From Acidobacteriaceae bacterium (GTDB taxonomy: Bacteria; Acidobacteriota; Terriglobia; Terriglobales; Acidobacteriaceae), in assembly GCA_003138975.1 (NCBI GenBank), contig PLHQ01000078.1, forward strand, positions 64,289 through 128,288: a stretch of 64,000 nt of DNA, given 5' to 3'. The notes below the pieces were generated by a model. That model saw only the letters and a list, made by a program, of their open reading frames with translations. It did no database searches and was not told the origin of the DNA. A program made the position numbers and the translations under genes. This document shows, one piece after another, positions 8,602 to 17,514 of this stretch; positions within the stretch are counted from its first letter, which is position 1; each line of letters opens with the position of its first letter.

Positions 8602-9100
8602 GTGCAGGATTTAAGAGCCATGTGGGAACAGCGCCCTCGGCTGTCCACGGAGCGAAGCTCCCAGCCTTACTCTTGGTTTGGATGTGCCGCCGCACCACTT
8701 CGCTTCTCTAAGTCTTGGGGAAGGAGTCTGTTGTGAAAAAGTCCACTAAAACGCACACTCGCGCCCACTTCATGATCGCCCGTAGCACCCGCATATTGTT
8801 CTTGCTTTCACAACATATCCACAGAGCCCATCTGCCGTTCCACTATTACCAACTCGGTTCGCGCGCCGTTTCCGACATCAGTCCGCAAAGAAATTCCACT
8901 TTCACCGCCCGCAGCCTCGGCTGACATAAAACCATAGAACGCCCAACTCACTTTCTCCCACCCATTAACTTCCAAGATTCTTACCCAGCGAGATTCGAGC
9001 GCACCTGTCTGTGGATGAACTCCGCCGCTCAAAAAAGAAAAGCGGCCCACGAAGGCCGCCATCCAATCTGAAAACTGAAAACTGAGAACTAGCTTCTGCC
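8602..9100. other. Repeat-containing intergenic region, no convincing gene
   Basis: A copy of the GGACAGCC-GCCCTC-GGCTGTCC-type palindromic repeat is at 8620-8662 (here GGGAACAGCGCCCTCGGCTGT). The rest contains only short frames in both directions with no homology or ribosome sites that I trust. A CTGAAAACTGAAAACTGAGAAC tract sits at about 9068-9090, next to the following gene's stop codon. Confidence 0.5.
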
Positions 9101-9487
9101 CTACCGCCCCGTCGCCGCTCCCGCTGCCATCATCCCCGCAATCTGCATCCCTTCGATCCGCGCCAGGACATTCTCCACGCTCGCGCCCGTATCCGTGCAC
9201 GCATCCACATACGGATGCCGGCTTCCATCCGCGTGCATTACCAGCACCGCGGCCTCCGCCTGAGCCTTCTTCACCATATAAGGCAGATGATGCCGGTCAT
9301 TGCGCGTTAAGCTAGGACCCAACACCACCAGATCGAACGTCCCCTTTTGCAGCGCCTCCACAACAGCCTTGCGCCCTAAAGCCATATGAACCGTGTGCCC
9401 GGCTTTCTCAAACGCCGCTGCCGGAGCCACCTGCGCCTCCGCATCCCCTTCACCATAAAGAATTCTCAGCTTCGCTGCTTTCGACAT
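9101..9487 (-). CDS. Degenerate response-regulator receiver protein
   Basis: From the ATG at 9487 the protein (about 128 residues) reads as a single CheY-like domain: LRILYGEGD for the acidic first strand, GHTVHMALGRKAVVEALQKG for the second helix, then FDLVVLGPSLT where a receiver carries its phospho-acceptor. The usual Asp is replaced by Gly (VVLGPS), and the later AAVLVMHADGS is in the place of the Thr/Ser strand. It is therefore unlikely to be phosphorylated in the normal way. The frame extends back to 9568; AAGGA spaced before 9487 favours the shorter form. The partner is unknown. Confidence 0.6.
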   Translation of the reverse strand: MSKAAKLRILYGEGDAEAQVAPAAAFEKAGHTVHMALGRKAVVEALQKGTFDLVVLGPSLTRNDRHHLPYMVKKAQAEAAVLVMHADGSRHPYVDACTDTGASVENVLARIEGMQIAGMMAAGAATGR

Positions 9488-9736
9488 TGCTCCCATCCTT
9501 GCGCAGTACGAGCGACTCCATACTGGCAAAGCCACGGTAGCAACCGCCCCGGTTTCTGAGAACGTCACCGAAGACCAGCAACGAACGGGCCTATTTCACT
9601 CGTGTGTCGGACGTTGCCCGAGCGCAGCCGAAGGGTCCGCCGTGCGTAGAACGCCCGATCCCTCCCAATCAGAACTCAAAATCCCTTCCCCTGAGCCCGT
9701 TTCGGCGCTACACTTCTCGCCCAGAGGGGGGCTACC

Positions 9737-10228
9737 ATGTTCCGCGCTTACTTCGTCGTTGCTGTTCTGTTTCTGCTCGCTGCCGCCTGTTTTGCCCAGC
9801 AGTCTGAGCCCTCATCCACCGCCAGTTGTAACCTCGACGATGGACGCCAGATCTACATCCGCTACAATCCCGTCTCCTCCAAGAACGACAAGCTTGCCAA
9901 CGGCAAGCCCTGGACTCCCGGCGGCGCCGCCATGACACTTTTCACCGAGGTCCAGCTCAGCTTCGGAGGCTCCACCATCCCCGTCGGCGCCTACACCGTT
10001 TACCCGATCCCCGCCAAAGACAAGTGGACCCTTGCCGTCAACAGAAACGTTACTGTCGGCGCCGCTTACGACGAGAAACAGGACATCGTCCGCGCACCCA
10101 TGGAGACCGATCAGGTTAGCCAAGCCGCTGATTCGCTCGAAGTAGCCTTCGCTCACGTGGGAGACAAGTGCACACTCCGCATATACTTCGGCAAGAGCGC
10201 CTCCTTCGCCCCCTTCACCGCCCGGTGA
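9737..10228 (+). CDS. Secreted DUF2911 family protein
   Basis: The 163-residue product starts with a signal peptide (MFRAYFVVAVLFLLAAACFAQQ). The mature part shows the DUF2911 pattern: RYNPVSSKND near residue 42, GKPWTPGGAAMT, the central PVGAYTVYPIPAKDKWTLAVN block (about residues 82-102), YDEKQDIVRAPM, and the C-terminal LRIYFGKSASFAPF. The family is exported, common in Acidobacteria and Bacteroidetes, and has no assigned activity. The next gene follows within 30 bases. Confidence 0.88.
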   Translation: MFRAYFVVAVLFLLAAACFAQQSEPSSTASCNLDDGRQIYIRYNPVSSKNDKLANGKPWTPGGAAMTLFTEVQLSFGGSTIPVGAYTVYPIPAKDKWTLAVNRNVTVGAAYDEKQDIVRAPMETDQVSQAADSLEVAFAHVGDKCTLRIYFGKSASFAPFTAR

Positions 10229-10254
10229 CTCCATTGCGCGGGCGGGAGCACAAC

Positions 10255-10645
10255 ATGGAACCTACGCTTATTACGGATCATGCGCTGAGGGATGTTCTGG
10301 ATGAACTGAAACGCCTCGAACCTATCTTCCATCGTCGCGAATTGGGCACCACAAGGGCCGATTTCGAAAGCATGACGGTCGCAGATTTTTGGGAAGTGGG
10401 CGCCTCGGGTCGCCGGTATGACAGAGACTACGTTCTAGCTGAACTCGAAAAGCGCTATGCAGGAGTATCTAGACCTCTGGGAAACCAGGGATTTTTATTG
10501 CCGAAGGCTAGCTGAAGACCTCTACCTGCTGACTTATACGCTTCTCCAGGTTGAGCGTACGACCCGCCGGGCCACGATCTGGCAGCGCACCCAGTCCGGC
10601 TGGAAGATCGTGTTTCATCAGGGAACCATCGTTCAGGATGGATGA
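10255..10645 (+). pseudogene. DUF4440 (NTF2-like) protein split by a frameshift
   Basis: Two overlapping frames together make one DUF4440/SnoaL-like protein. The first, from ATG 10255, gives the N-terminal part (LRDVLDELKRLEPIFHRREL, then VADFWEVGASGRRYDRDYVLAELEKRYA). The second, one base off, provides RDFYCRRLAEDLYLLTYTLL and the family-typical ending WQRTQSGWKIVFHQGTIV, stopping at 10643-10645. The shift lies in about 10455-10500. Without the second frame, the conserved HQGT ending is lost. It is either a recent pseudogene or a sequence error. Confidence 0.75.
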
Positions 10646-10660
10646 GGTTACCGAGACAAT

Positions 10661-11803
10661 ATGACTACTGATCGACAAGGTTCCGGGCGAATGCTCGCTG
10701 TTGTCTGCGACAACCGCCTCGCTTACTCGCTTATTGCCCTTTTCCTCGCCACCACCACGGCCTTCGCCCAGCCGGCCCGCCAAACTCATCCCTCCAACAC
10801 CACGGAAAATCTCCGTGGTGTCAGCGCCGTATCTCAACAAATCGCGTGGGCCTCCGGCACCCACGGCATCTACCTCCGCACCACCGACGCCGGCCGCACC
10901 TGGATCCCAGCCCAAGTCTCCGACGCTACCGCTCTCGACTTTCGCGGCGTCGTCGCCTTCTCTGCTGACGAAGCTTTCCTCATGTCTGCCGGACCCGGCG
11001 ACCAGTCGCGCATCTACCACACCACCGACGCCGGCCAGCACTGGCAACTCCAATTTACGAACTCCAATCCCAAAGCCTTCTTCGACGCCATCGCCTTTTG
11101 GGATCCCACTCACGGCATCGTCCTCGGCGATCCCATCCCCGACAATTCCGGCCAACTAAAATTCCAACTCCTTCTCACCACCGACGGCCAATCCTGGACT
11201 CCCGTCCCTCCTTCTCAACTCCCACCCGCCCTCGTTGGGGAAGGCGCCTTCGCCGCCAGCAACACTTGTCTCGCCATTCTCCCCAACAACGACCCCAACA
11301 TCTGGTTCGCGACAGGCGGCAAAGCCGCCCGCGTGTTTCACTCTCCCGATCGCGGTCGCACCTGGCAAGTTTTCAACACTCCCATCACTCACGGCCCCGA
11401 TTCCGCCGGCATCTTCTCCATCGCCTTCCGTGACGGCAACCACGGCGTCATCGCCGGCGGCGACTACAAACATCCCGACCAGGATGGCCTCAACCTCGCC
11501 TTCACCTCCGACGCCGGCAAAACTTGGATTGTCTCCAGAATTTTTCCGCAATCCTATTATTCGGCCGTAGCCTACGATCGCAAGCACAGAGATCCCAGAG
11601 CCAACACCTTAGGCGAAGACCAAGCCCGCATCCGCCTCTTTATCGCGGCCCCCAAGTTCATCTATGACTTCCGCCCGCCCAAAGACCCCACCCGCATCAG
11701 CCCTCCCAAGAAATCTGGCATCCAATTCAACGCCCTCAGCCCCTACCCCACCGGCGGAGCCCTTTTCGTCGGCCCCAAAGGCTCCGTCGCCACCATCCCC
11801 TAG
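10661..11803 (+). CDS. Secreted BNR/Asp-box beta-propeller protein (Ycf48-like)
   Basis: The 380-residue product has an N-terminal signal region (YSLIALFLATTTAFAQPA, about residues 24-40) and five Asp-box motifs spaced along the chain: TTDAGRTW, TTDAGQHW, TTDGQSW, SPDRGRTW and TSDAGKTW. Such repeats build sialidase/Ycf48-type propellers. The catalytic residues of a sialidase are not apparent, so a binding or assembly role is more likely than glycosidase activity. An in-frame ATG at 10691 would put the signal peptide nearer the start. It follows the broken DUF4440 gene by 15 bases. Confidence 0.82.
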   Translation: MTTDRQGSGRMLAVVCDNRLAYSLIALFLATTTAFAQPARQTHPSNTTENLRGVSAVSQQIAWASGTHGIYLRTTDAGRTWIPAQVSDATALDFRGVVAFSADEAFLMSAGPGDQSRIYHTTDAGQHWQLQFTNSNPKAFFDAIAFWDPTHGIVLGDPIPDNSGQLKFQLLLTTDGQSWTPVPPSQLPPALVGEGAFAASNTCLAILPNNDPNIWFATGGKAARVFHSPDRGRTWQVFNTPITHGPDSAGIFSIAFRDGNHGVIAGGDYKHPDQDGLNLAFTSDAGKTWIVSRIFPQSYYSAVAYDRKHRDPRANTLGEDQARIRLFIAAPKFIYDFRPPKDPTRISPPKKSGIQFNALSPYPTGGALFVGPKGSVATIP

Positions 11804-11809
11804 TCCCCT

Positions 11810-11850
11810 TGTCATCCTGAGCGCGTTCTTTTGCGCGAAGGACCTATGCA
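11810..11850. repeat. Dispersed GTCATCCTGAGCG-type repeat
   Basis: CTTGTCATCCTGAGCG followed by TTTTGCGCGAAGGACC, the same family as at 7407. It begins seven bases after the preceding stop codon. The remaining 215 bases before the next gene hold nothing I recognise. Confidence 0.7.
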
Positions 11851-12065
11851 CTCGACCGCAGCGCCAATCCCGCAGACATTTAAAAACCGCCGCGTACCCG
11901 CAAGTCACCCCCTCAACCACTCATCCTGCATCACCCCACGCCATTTTTCCCGAAACCTCCACGGCTTTCCCATCATCCAACCAACAGCCCATGTTCCAAA
12001 GTTTCCCAACCCCCGCGCCCCGCGCGCCCAGATTTGGAGTACACTCCTAAGAACGTTTTTCCAAT

Positions 12066-12422
12066 ATGTTCACTCCGCACCCCAACCTAGCCGACGACGT
12101 CAACCACGCGATCGTCCAATCCGAAATCGAAGGCGGAGTCTTCCTCCATGATCTCCCGCCCTCCACTATCCTCGAAATCCAGACTCTGCACCACTGCTAC
12201 ACTGCAGTCCTCCTCGGCGGCAGCGAAGCTCTGCTCTCCGGCCATCCCGAATTCTGTCCCAGCCCCGTTCAAGTCGCCATCGCCGGTTCCACTTGGGGAG
12301 GATCCATGCTCAAATTGCAATACGTCGGACGCGGCATGCACCTGGAATTCCGCCATCCCGAATACGACACCCCCATCATCACTTCTCCCATCCAGGAAAT
12401 CCGCGACTATCCCTCTGTGTGA
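12066..12422 (+). CDS. Small conserved-looking hypothetical protein
   Basis: A 118-residue protein without signal peptide or transmembrane segment. It has an acidic N-terminus, then PSTILEIQTLHHCYTAVLLGG and a glycine-rich STWGGSMLKLQYVGRGMHLEFR block, suggesting a small all-beta fold. I do not recognise a family. It is read as real because of its even composition and its isolated position with no better frame on either strand. A CACAGAGG-type repeat remnant (CTCTGTGTGACCCTTGTGTC) overlaps its end. Confidence 0.55.
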   Translation: MFTPHPNLADDVNHAIVQSEIEGGVFLHDLPPSTILEIQTLHHCYTAVLLGGSEALLSGHPEFCPSPVQVAIAGSTWGGSMLKLQYVGRGMHLEFRHPEYDTPIITSPIQEIRDYPSV

Positions 12423-12549
12423 CCCTTGTGTCCCCCGTGGTTAGGATTCTGGAAATTTAGGTTTCCACCGAAGCTCCTCACCCACGAAGCTCCTCACCCA
12501 TTGACTAACGCCGCCTTCGCCTCTACCATTCCCCGAAGCCCGATTTACT

Positions 12550-12903
12550 ATGACCATTACCACGCGCGAAGTCAGCCACGTCACCATCGTCGACCTCAAC
12601 GGACGCATCACCCTCGGCGACGAAACTGGAAAACTTCGCGACACGGTCCGCGAGCTCATCTCCGCCGGCAAGAAAAAAATTGTTCTCAATCTTGCCCATG
12701 TCGATTACATCGACTCCTCCGGCGTCGGCGAACTGGTCAGCAGCTTCACCGCTGTCCGCAACGCCGGCGGCGAGCTCAAGCTCCTCAGCCTCACCAAGAA
12801 AGTTCAAGACATCCTCTACGTCACCAAGCTTTACACCGTCTTCGACATCAAAGACGACGAATTCACCGCCGTAAAATCCTTCGATTACTTCTTCGCAAAG
12901 TAA
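12550..12903 (+). CDS. STAS-domain anti-sigma factor antagonist
   Basis: This 117-residue protein is a single STAS domain in the SpoIIAA style. The features are HVTIVDLNGRITLGDETGKLRD, the strand KKIVLNLAHVDYIDSSGVGEL with the conserved phospho-acceptor serine in DSSG (about residue 57), and the closing LTKKVQDILYVTKLYTVFDI helix. Such proteins are phosphorylated by anti-sigma kinases and, when unphosphorylated, release a sigma factor. No kinase or phosphatase partner is adjacent, so its circuit is elsewhere. Confidence 0.93.
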   Translation: MTITTREVSHVTIVDLNGRITLGDETGKLRDTVRELISAGKKKIVLNLAHVDYIDSSGVGELVSSFTAVRNAGGELKLLSLTKKVQDILYVTKLYTVFDIKDDEFTAVKSFDYFFAK

Positions 12904-12924
12904 TCTTCTCTTCTGATTCTCTCC

Positions 12925-12995
12925 GTCATCCTGAGCGAAGAAGTTGCTTGCCCGTTTAGCGCAGGCGTCTGCGCAGTCGAAGGATCCCTGCACTA
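12925..12995. repeat. Dispersed GTCATCCTGAGCG-type repeat, expanded copy
   Basis: CCGTCATCCTGAGCGAAG is followed by an AGTTGCTTGCCCG insert and then GCAGTCGAAGGATCCCTGCA, so it looks like a longer member of the family. It sits 20 bases past the STAS gene. A further short repeat with GCAACTCGGTGCTCGGTACC, related to tracts near 31090 and 32146, lies at 13139-13165. Confidence 0.7.
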
Positions 12996-13170
12996 CCTGG
13001 CACCACGACCGGCCTCAAAAGGGAATTCTCCCAGTTACGTCGCTGCCATCTTGCTTAAGATTTCAAGAGTTTATACGGGTGAACGACGATGCCTGTGTGG
13101 GGACGGGCGACTCGCCCGTCCGTTTTTGGCTTGATATTCCGCTCGCAACTCGGTGCTCGGTACCTGCAAC

Positions 13171-13473
13171 TTACTTCCCATACTCCTGTACTTCCCCATC
13201 CACCGACAGCGCCACATACTTGTGCGACTCGACATCGCGAAACTGCACCACCTGATGCTTCTCCCGTGCCAACTTACCCCACCGGCCCGGCTTCTCGCGG
13301 TTCTGCTCAATCGCCTCAAACACCCGTCCGTTCATCTTGAACTGGAGCATCCTCAGCCGCCCGCTTCCCACTCGTCTCACCGGGACCTGGTGATCCTCCA
13401 AAAGCAATTCCTCTCCATTCATCAATTGTGCCGCCACCGATCCCAGGACTTTCTCCAATTCCGTCAAAGCCAT
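13171..13473 (-). CDS. Hypothetical 100-residue protein
   Basis: The product begins MALTELEKVLGSVAAQLMNGEE, has an amphipathic N-terminal helix, and continues as a likely beta-rich domain (RRVGSGRLRMLQFKMNGRVFEAIEQN, of which residues 35-58 are shown only in part, then REKHQVVQFRDVES and YVALSVDGEV). No catalytic motif or membrane segment is visible and I do not know the family. Its frame is clean and lies between two repeat copies; the plus-strand frame through the same bases runs on from the acyltransferase gene and looks non-coding here. Confidence 0.55.
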   Translation of the reverse strand: MALTELEKVLGSVAAQLMNGEELLLEDHQVPVRRVGSGRLRMLQFKMNGRVFEAIEQNREKPGRWGKLAREKHQVVQFRDVESHKYVALSVDGEVQEYGK

Positions 13474-13574
13474 TTCCCACTTTCCCTTCAGATTCCGTTC
13501 GTTGCGCTAATCATAATCTGTATTTTCACTCACCGCATTCCACCGATTACTATCTCGACACCCTTGAAACCTCG

Positions 13575-13618
13575 TGTGTGGGGACAGCCCCCTCGGCTGT
13601 CCGCGCAGCGAAGCTCCG
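13575..13618. repeat. Palindromic GGACAGCC...GGCTGTCC repeat
   Basis: GTGGGGACAGCC-CCCTC-GGCTGTCC followed by GCAGCGAAGCTCC. GGACAGCC and GGCTGTCC form an 8-base-pair stem. Related copies are at 8620, 23700, 28429, 36496 (reverse) and inside selA at about 45672. Confidence 0.75.
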
Positions 13619-13653
13619 TCATTGTTTGCATCCGCTCCCGTTACAATATCCTC

Positions 13654-14400
13654 GTGACCGAAGCCTCCACCCGCGAAGCGCCTGCGGCAACCGAAATCAC
13701 ACTCGGCCCCCGCCGCTTCACCCTCCGCCAACGAATCGTGCTGCGCATCATCATCACTGGGGGATACTGGTTCATCCGCCTCATTGGCCCCACCCTGCGC
13801 GTGTGCGTCTCTCGCGAAGAAAGCGCGCAGCAAACAGTCGGCCAGCGGCCGCTGATCGCCTCCTTCTGGCATGCCTGCATTATTCCCGCAACCTACATGT
13901 GCCGCAACCTCGGCGTGCGCGTGATGAGCAGCAACAGCTACGACGGCGAATACATGGGACGCATCATCCGCAAATTCGGATTCGTCGCCGTTAAAGGTTC
14001 GAGCAGCCGCAATGCCGTGCGCGCCCTGCTCGGCCTACGCCGCGCTTTGCAGGAAGGATGGACAGTCGCCTTTAGCCTGGACGGTCCCCGTGGCCCGCGT
14101 TACAAAGTGAAGCCCGGACCGGTCGCCCTCGCACGCTCTTCCGGCGTTCCCCTGACCATGTTTCACATGGCCGTCGACCGCGCCTGGGTCCTCAACACCT
14201 GGGATCGACTGATTATCCCGAAGCCCTTTTCCCGCGTCCTGATGCGCTTCGGCAAACTGATCCCCGTTCCGGCGGATGCCAGCGACGAAGACCTGGAGCG
14301 CTACACCACAGAACTCCAAGCGTCTCTCGACCGCGTCTGCGAATTCGCCGAAGCTAACATCCAGAGAGTCGGTTTGCCCGAATTTCCCTGCGGTGCTTGA
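13654..14400 (+). CDS. DUF374 lysophospholipid acyltransferase-like protein
   Basis: From the GTG at 13654 the protein has 248 residues and the DUF374 pattern: a hydrophobic N-terminal anchor (IVLRIIITGGYWFIRLIG), PLIASFWHACIIPATYM with the catalytic-type HxxxxD/H region, VMSSNSYDGEYMGRIIRKFGF, the KGSSSRNAVRALLGLRRALQEG block, and the FSLDGPRGPRYKVKPG motif. Members resemble LpxL-type acyltransferases and probably act on the lipid part of the envelope. The longer open frame back to 13153 runs through a repeat and a minus-strand gene, so the later GTG was chosen. Confidence 0.88.
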   Translation: MTEASTREAPAATEITLGPRRFTLRQRIVLRIIITGGYWFIRLIGPTLRVCVSREESAQQTVGQRPLIASFWHACIIPATYMCRNLGVRVMSSNSYDGEYMGRIIRKFGFVAVKGSSSRNAVRALLGLRRALQEGWTVAFSLDGPRGPRYKVKPGPVALARSSGVPLTMFHMAVDRAWVLNTWDRLIIPKPFSRVLMRFGKLIPVPADASDEDLERYTTELQASLDRVCEFAEANIQRVGLPEFPCGA

Positions 14401-14409
14401 GGATGAGCG

Positions 14410-14826
14410 ATGGACAGGACGATGACCAACACCTACACCGCCAAGAAAATAAGTCCAATGCTCGTGGTTGCCGATATGGAAGCGACCCTCGCTTTCTATC
14501 ACGATGTTCTCGGATTTACCGCCGCAATGAAGTCTCCGGAGTATTCCATCGTCGAACGCGATGGCCAAACCATCCAGTTCATGAAAGCAGCATCCGAAGA
14601 AGTCATGCAGTGCGTGCGCGGTCACACCGAGATCTACATCGAAGTCTCAAGCATCAGCTCCCTCTGGGAGCACGTGAAAATCTTCAAAGACCGATACAAA
14701 ATCCGCGATTTATTCGATAGAGAATACGGCATGACCGAGTTCCACATCAGCGATCCGAACGGCTGCCTGGTCTTTGTCGGAGAGCCAACGTCTGGGGGAA
14801 AACAAGCCCAGGGGACACAAAGTTGA
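14410..14826 (+). CDS. VOC (glyoxalase/bleomycin-resistance) family protein
   Basis: A 138-residue single-domain protein. The paired beta-alpha-beta-beta-beta modules are visible: ISPMLVVADMEATLAFYHDVLGF opens module one (shown over residues 15-37 in part), HTEIYIEVSSISSLWEHV opens module two, and GMTEFHISDPNGCLVFVGEP closes it with the family-typical DPNG turn. VOC proteins bind a metal or a small hydrophobic ligand. The substrate cannot be told from sequence. It starts nine bases after the acyltransferase gene; the ATG at 14422 is an alternative start. Confidence 0.88.
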   Translation: MDRTMTNTYTAKKISPMLVVADMEATLAFYHDVLGFTAAMKSPEYSIVERDGQTIQFMKAASEEVMQCVRGHTEIYIEVSSISSLWEHVKIFKDRYKIRDLFDREYGMTEFHISDPNGCLVFVGEPTSGGKQAQGTQS

Positions 14827-14924
14827 TCCCGTGCGATTTGACTTACAGCTGATCCAGCCGGTAAATTTCTCACACCGTTATTTTCCGTTCTTTGAAATGT
14901 CCTTCGGTTTGCGCGTCTTTGCCT

Positions 14925-15100
14925 CGTGGCGAAGACAGGGAAGCGGGTGCAATTCCCGCGCTGCCGCGCAACTGTAAGCGAGAAAATCGCAGCCGGTCAC
15001 TGGAAGCAATCCCGGGAAGGCCGTCTGCAAGCAACCGGATGTTCTGGCCCATCACGGACCAACATCCTCACTCGCAAAGCCAGGAGACCGGCGTAAACCG
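14925..15100 (+). promoter_or_regulatory. Cobalamin (B12) riboswitch
   Basis: The conserved blocks occur in order: GGGAAGCGGGTGCAATTCCC, then GCTGCCGCGCAACTGTAAGC, AGCCGGTCACTGG, GGGAAGGC, and the B12-box-like AAGCCAGGAGACC at about 15077-15089. It ends about 40 bases before the start of a TonB-dependent receptor gene, the classic target. It should repress receptor expression when adenosylcobalamin is plentiful, most probably by hiding the AAAGGAGG ribosome site at 15124-15132, since no T-rich terminator is visible. Confidence 0.93.
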
Positions 15101-15138
15101 TCCACCTTAACCCCTTTCGCGTGAAAAGGAGGATGGTT

Positions 15139-17358
15139 ATGCGCGCACTTGGCGCTTTATTTTTGCTTTTTGTTTTTCTCGCGGCAGCATCCGCTGCCGA
15201 CCTCAAGCTCAAGGTTGTTGATCCTCAATCCGCCACCGTCTCTGGCGCCCAAATTTCCTTGTTTTCAAAAGGGACAGACACTCCTCTGAAAGTTGTCTTT
15301 TCCTCCGCCGAAGGAATGGCAACATTCCCTGGCGTGTCGTCAGGCAATTATCAGATTCAAGTCCTGGCTCCGGGTTTTGCGCCCCAAACCGAAGACATCG
15401 CCACCCATTCCGATGTCATCACCATCCATCTGCATCTCGCCCCAGCGTCTGAGACCGTTGTGGTGACCGCGACCAGAACTCCAGCACTCGCCGAAGAAAC
15501 CGGTTCCAACATTTCCACTCTGGAAAGCGGGCAACTCGAAACCATGCAGCCCACAGCCGCTGACGATGCTGTCCGCTTTCTCCCTGGCGCCGTGGTGAAT
15601 ACCGCCGGCCAGCGCGGAGGCTTGTCGTCCCTTTTCGTGCGCGGTGGCGAGTCCAATTACAACAAAGTGATGGTCGATGGCGTCACCATCAACGAGCCCG
15701 GAGGAACTTTCGACTTCGGCACGCTTCCTCTCACCGAAGCCAACCGCATGGAGTTTCTCCGCGGCACACAAAGCACACTCTACGGCTCCGATGCCATGAC
15801 CAGCGTGGTTCAAGTCTTTACCCGCACCGGCAGCACTCGTACCCCTGAACTCCGCTTCGGCGCCGATGGCGGAAACTTCTCGACCGCCACCGGCAACGCA
15901 TCCTTCGCGGGGACGCGCGGCCACTTCGACTACAACGTCTTCGGCGATCAGTTCAACACCAACGGTTCAGGAATCAATGACGCCTATTCCGACTCGCTCC
16001 AAGGTGCGAACCTTGGCGCAGTGCTCAACGACGAAGTGTCGTTGCGTATTCACATGCGTCACTCCAACAGTCACACCGGCGTTCCCGGCGAATGGAGCTT
16101 CAACGGCTACGACCCGCTGGTCAATGTAAACGGCGTGACCCAACCCCTGCAGCCCGATCCCAGCGAATGGTCCCAGCTCAACAGCTTGCTGGGCAGCGCG
16201 GAACTCACGGTGGCCGCGCCTTCGGGCTGGCAGCACCGCTTCACTGGCTTCGACTATCTTTACCGCTACACAGACCTGAATGTGAACGGCGACCCTGCCC
16301 GCGTGAGTCCGCTCTACGGCCAGTTCGACTTTCCATCGCACCAGTACGATCACATCAATCGCGTGGGATTTGAATACCAGGGCGATTACTCCGAGCGAAC
16401 CTGGGCCCACACCACTTTCGGATATCGCATCGAAAACGAAAACGGCGTCGTGGGGGATCTGGATTACCCTCCCTCCAGTTCCGGGCAGCGTTTGAATCAG
16501 GATGCCTACCTGCAACAACAACTCACCTGGGGCAGGCTGTCGGCGGTCGCCGGCGGCCGTTTCGTTCATAGCAGCGTCTTTGGCAATACCGGCGTGCCGC
16601 GGATTGCTTTAACTTTGCTGGCGCGACGGGGTGGAGAAACTTTTTCTGGAACGCGCTTGCGTTTTTCCTACGCCACGGGATACAAGGAGCCCCGCCTGGA
16701 AGAGACGTTCGCCGGACCGCCCTATTCCATTCCAAATCCCGGTCTCAAGCCAGAGCGGGTCCGCGCCTTCGAGGCGGGCATCCAGCAGGATTTCTTGCAT
16801 GGAAAATATGTCTTCAATGCCACTTACTTCAACAACCTGTTTCACGACCAGATCAACTACGTCACCGTCAATCAAACCACCTTTGTCGGTGAATACTTCA
16901 ATGTGAATCAGGCATTCGCGCAAGGTGCGGAAGTCGAACTGCAAGCCAGGCTCCGCAGCAAGTTGCTGCTCAGCACCGCATACACTTACACCTCGACGGA
17001 GATTCTGAGCAATCCCGCTCCCATCGATTCGCAGTACGATCCCGGCCAGCCGCTGCTGCGCCGCCCCAAACATTCCGCCACCATGCTGGTGTCTTACCTC
17101 GGCAGCCGCTGGGGCGCAAATCTGAGTGGAAGCTTCGTCGGCCGCCGTCCCGACGATGATTTCTACGGCTTCAACATCGACCACGCCGCCGGCTACGTCC
17201 GCGCGGACCTCGGCGGATGGTATGCCATCAACGCTCGCGTCACCGCCTACGCGAACGTCGAGAACGCCCTCGACCGCCGCTACAACGAAGTCGTCGGCTA
17301 TCCCGCACTACCCATCAACTTCCGCGCCGGCTTTCGCTTTCGCCTTGGAGGAGAATAA
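15139..17358 (+). CDS. btuB: TonB-dependent outer-membrane receptor, probably for cobalamin
   Basis: The mature organisation is signal peptide (LGALFLLFVFLAAASAAD), a carboxypeptidase-regulatory-like beta domain (about residues 20-105), the TonB plug with the VVVTATRTP TonB-box-proximal motif and LFVRGGESNYNKVMVDGV, then a 22-strand barrel ending in NFRAGFRFRLGGE with aromatic/basic C-terminal features. The ribosome site AAAGGAGG at 15124-15132 directs the ATG at 15139 rather than the upstream GTG at 15121. The cobalamin riboswitch makes a corrinoid the best guess for the ligand. Periplasmic and ABC transport partners are not in the window. The extra N-terminal domain is common in Acidobacteria and Bacteroidetes receptors. 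Confidence 0.88.
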   Translation: MRALGALFLLFVFLAAASAADLKLKVVDPQSATVSGAQISLFSKGTDTPLKVVFSSAEGMATFPGVSSGNYQIQVLAPGFAPQTEDIATHSDVITIHLHLAPASETVVVTATRTPALAEETGSNISTLESGQLETMQPTAADDAVRFLPGAVVNTAGQRGGLSSLFVRGGESNYNKVMVDGVTINEPGGTFDFGTLPLTEANRMEFLRGTQSTLYGSDAMTSVVQVFTRTGSTRTPELRFGADGGNFSTATGNASFAGTRGHFDYNVFGDQFNTNGSGINDAYSDSLQGANLGAVLNDEVSLRIHMRHSNSHTGVPGEWSFNGYDPLVNVNGVTQPLQPDPSEWSQLNSLLGSAELTVAAPSGWQHRFTGFDYLYRYTDLNVNGDPARVSPLYGQFDFPSHQYDHINRVGFEYQGDYSERTWAHTTFGYRIENENGVVGDLDYPPSSSGQRLNQDAYLQQQLTWGRLSAVAGGRFVHSSVFGNTGVPRIALTLLARRGGETFSGTRLRFSYATGYKEPRLEETFAGPPYSIPNPGLKPERVRAFEAGIQQDFLHGKYVFNATYFNNLFHDQINYVTVNQTTFVGEYFNVNQAFAQGAEVELQARLRSKLLLSTAYTYTSTEILSNPAPIDSQYDPGQPLLRRPKHSATMLVSYLGSRWGANLSGSFVGRRPDDDFYGFNIDHAAGYVRADLGGWYAINARVTAYANVENALDRRYNEVVGYPALPINFRAGFRFRLGGE

Positions 17359-17514
17359 GTCAGGAAGAGACTGAGCTCATGTAGGGACCGCCGCCCTAGC
17401 TTGCCCTGAGCGAAGCCGAAGGGGCCGTCCCGCCGAGCACAGCGCGAGGCGCTGCAAGCTGCCACAAATTTTGCTTTTATGTTGCACAGCAGATGTACGG
17501 CGCGGCTGGCTCGC

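Noticed and set aside
8715-8924. 69-codon frame between DinB and the receiver-like gene
   Set aside because: Random composition and no conserved motif.
13153-13653. Upstream extension of the DUF374 acyltransferase frame
   Set aside because: It crosses a dispersed repeat and lies opposite a minus-strand gene; family homology starts after the GTG at 13654.
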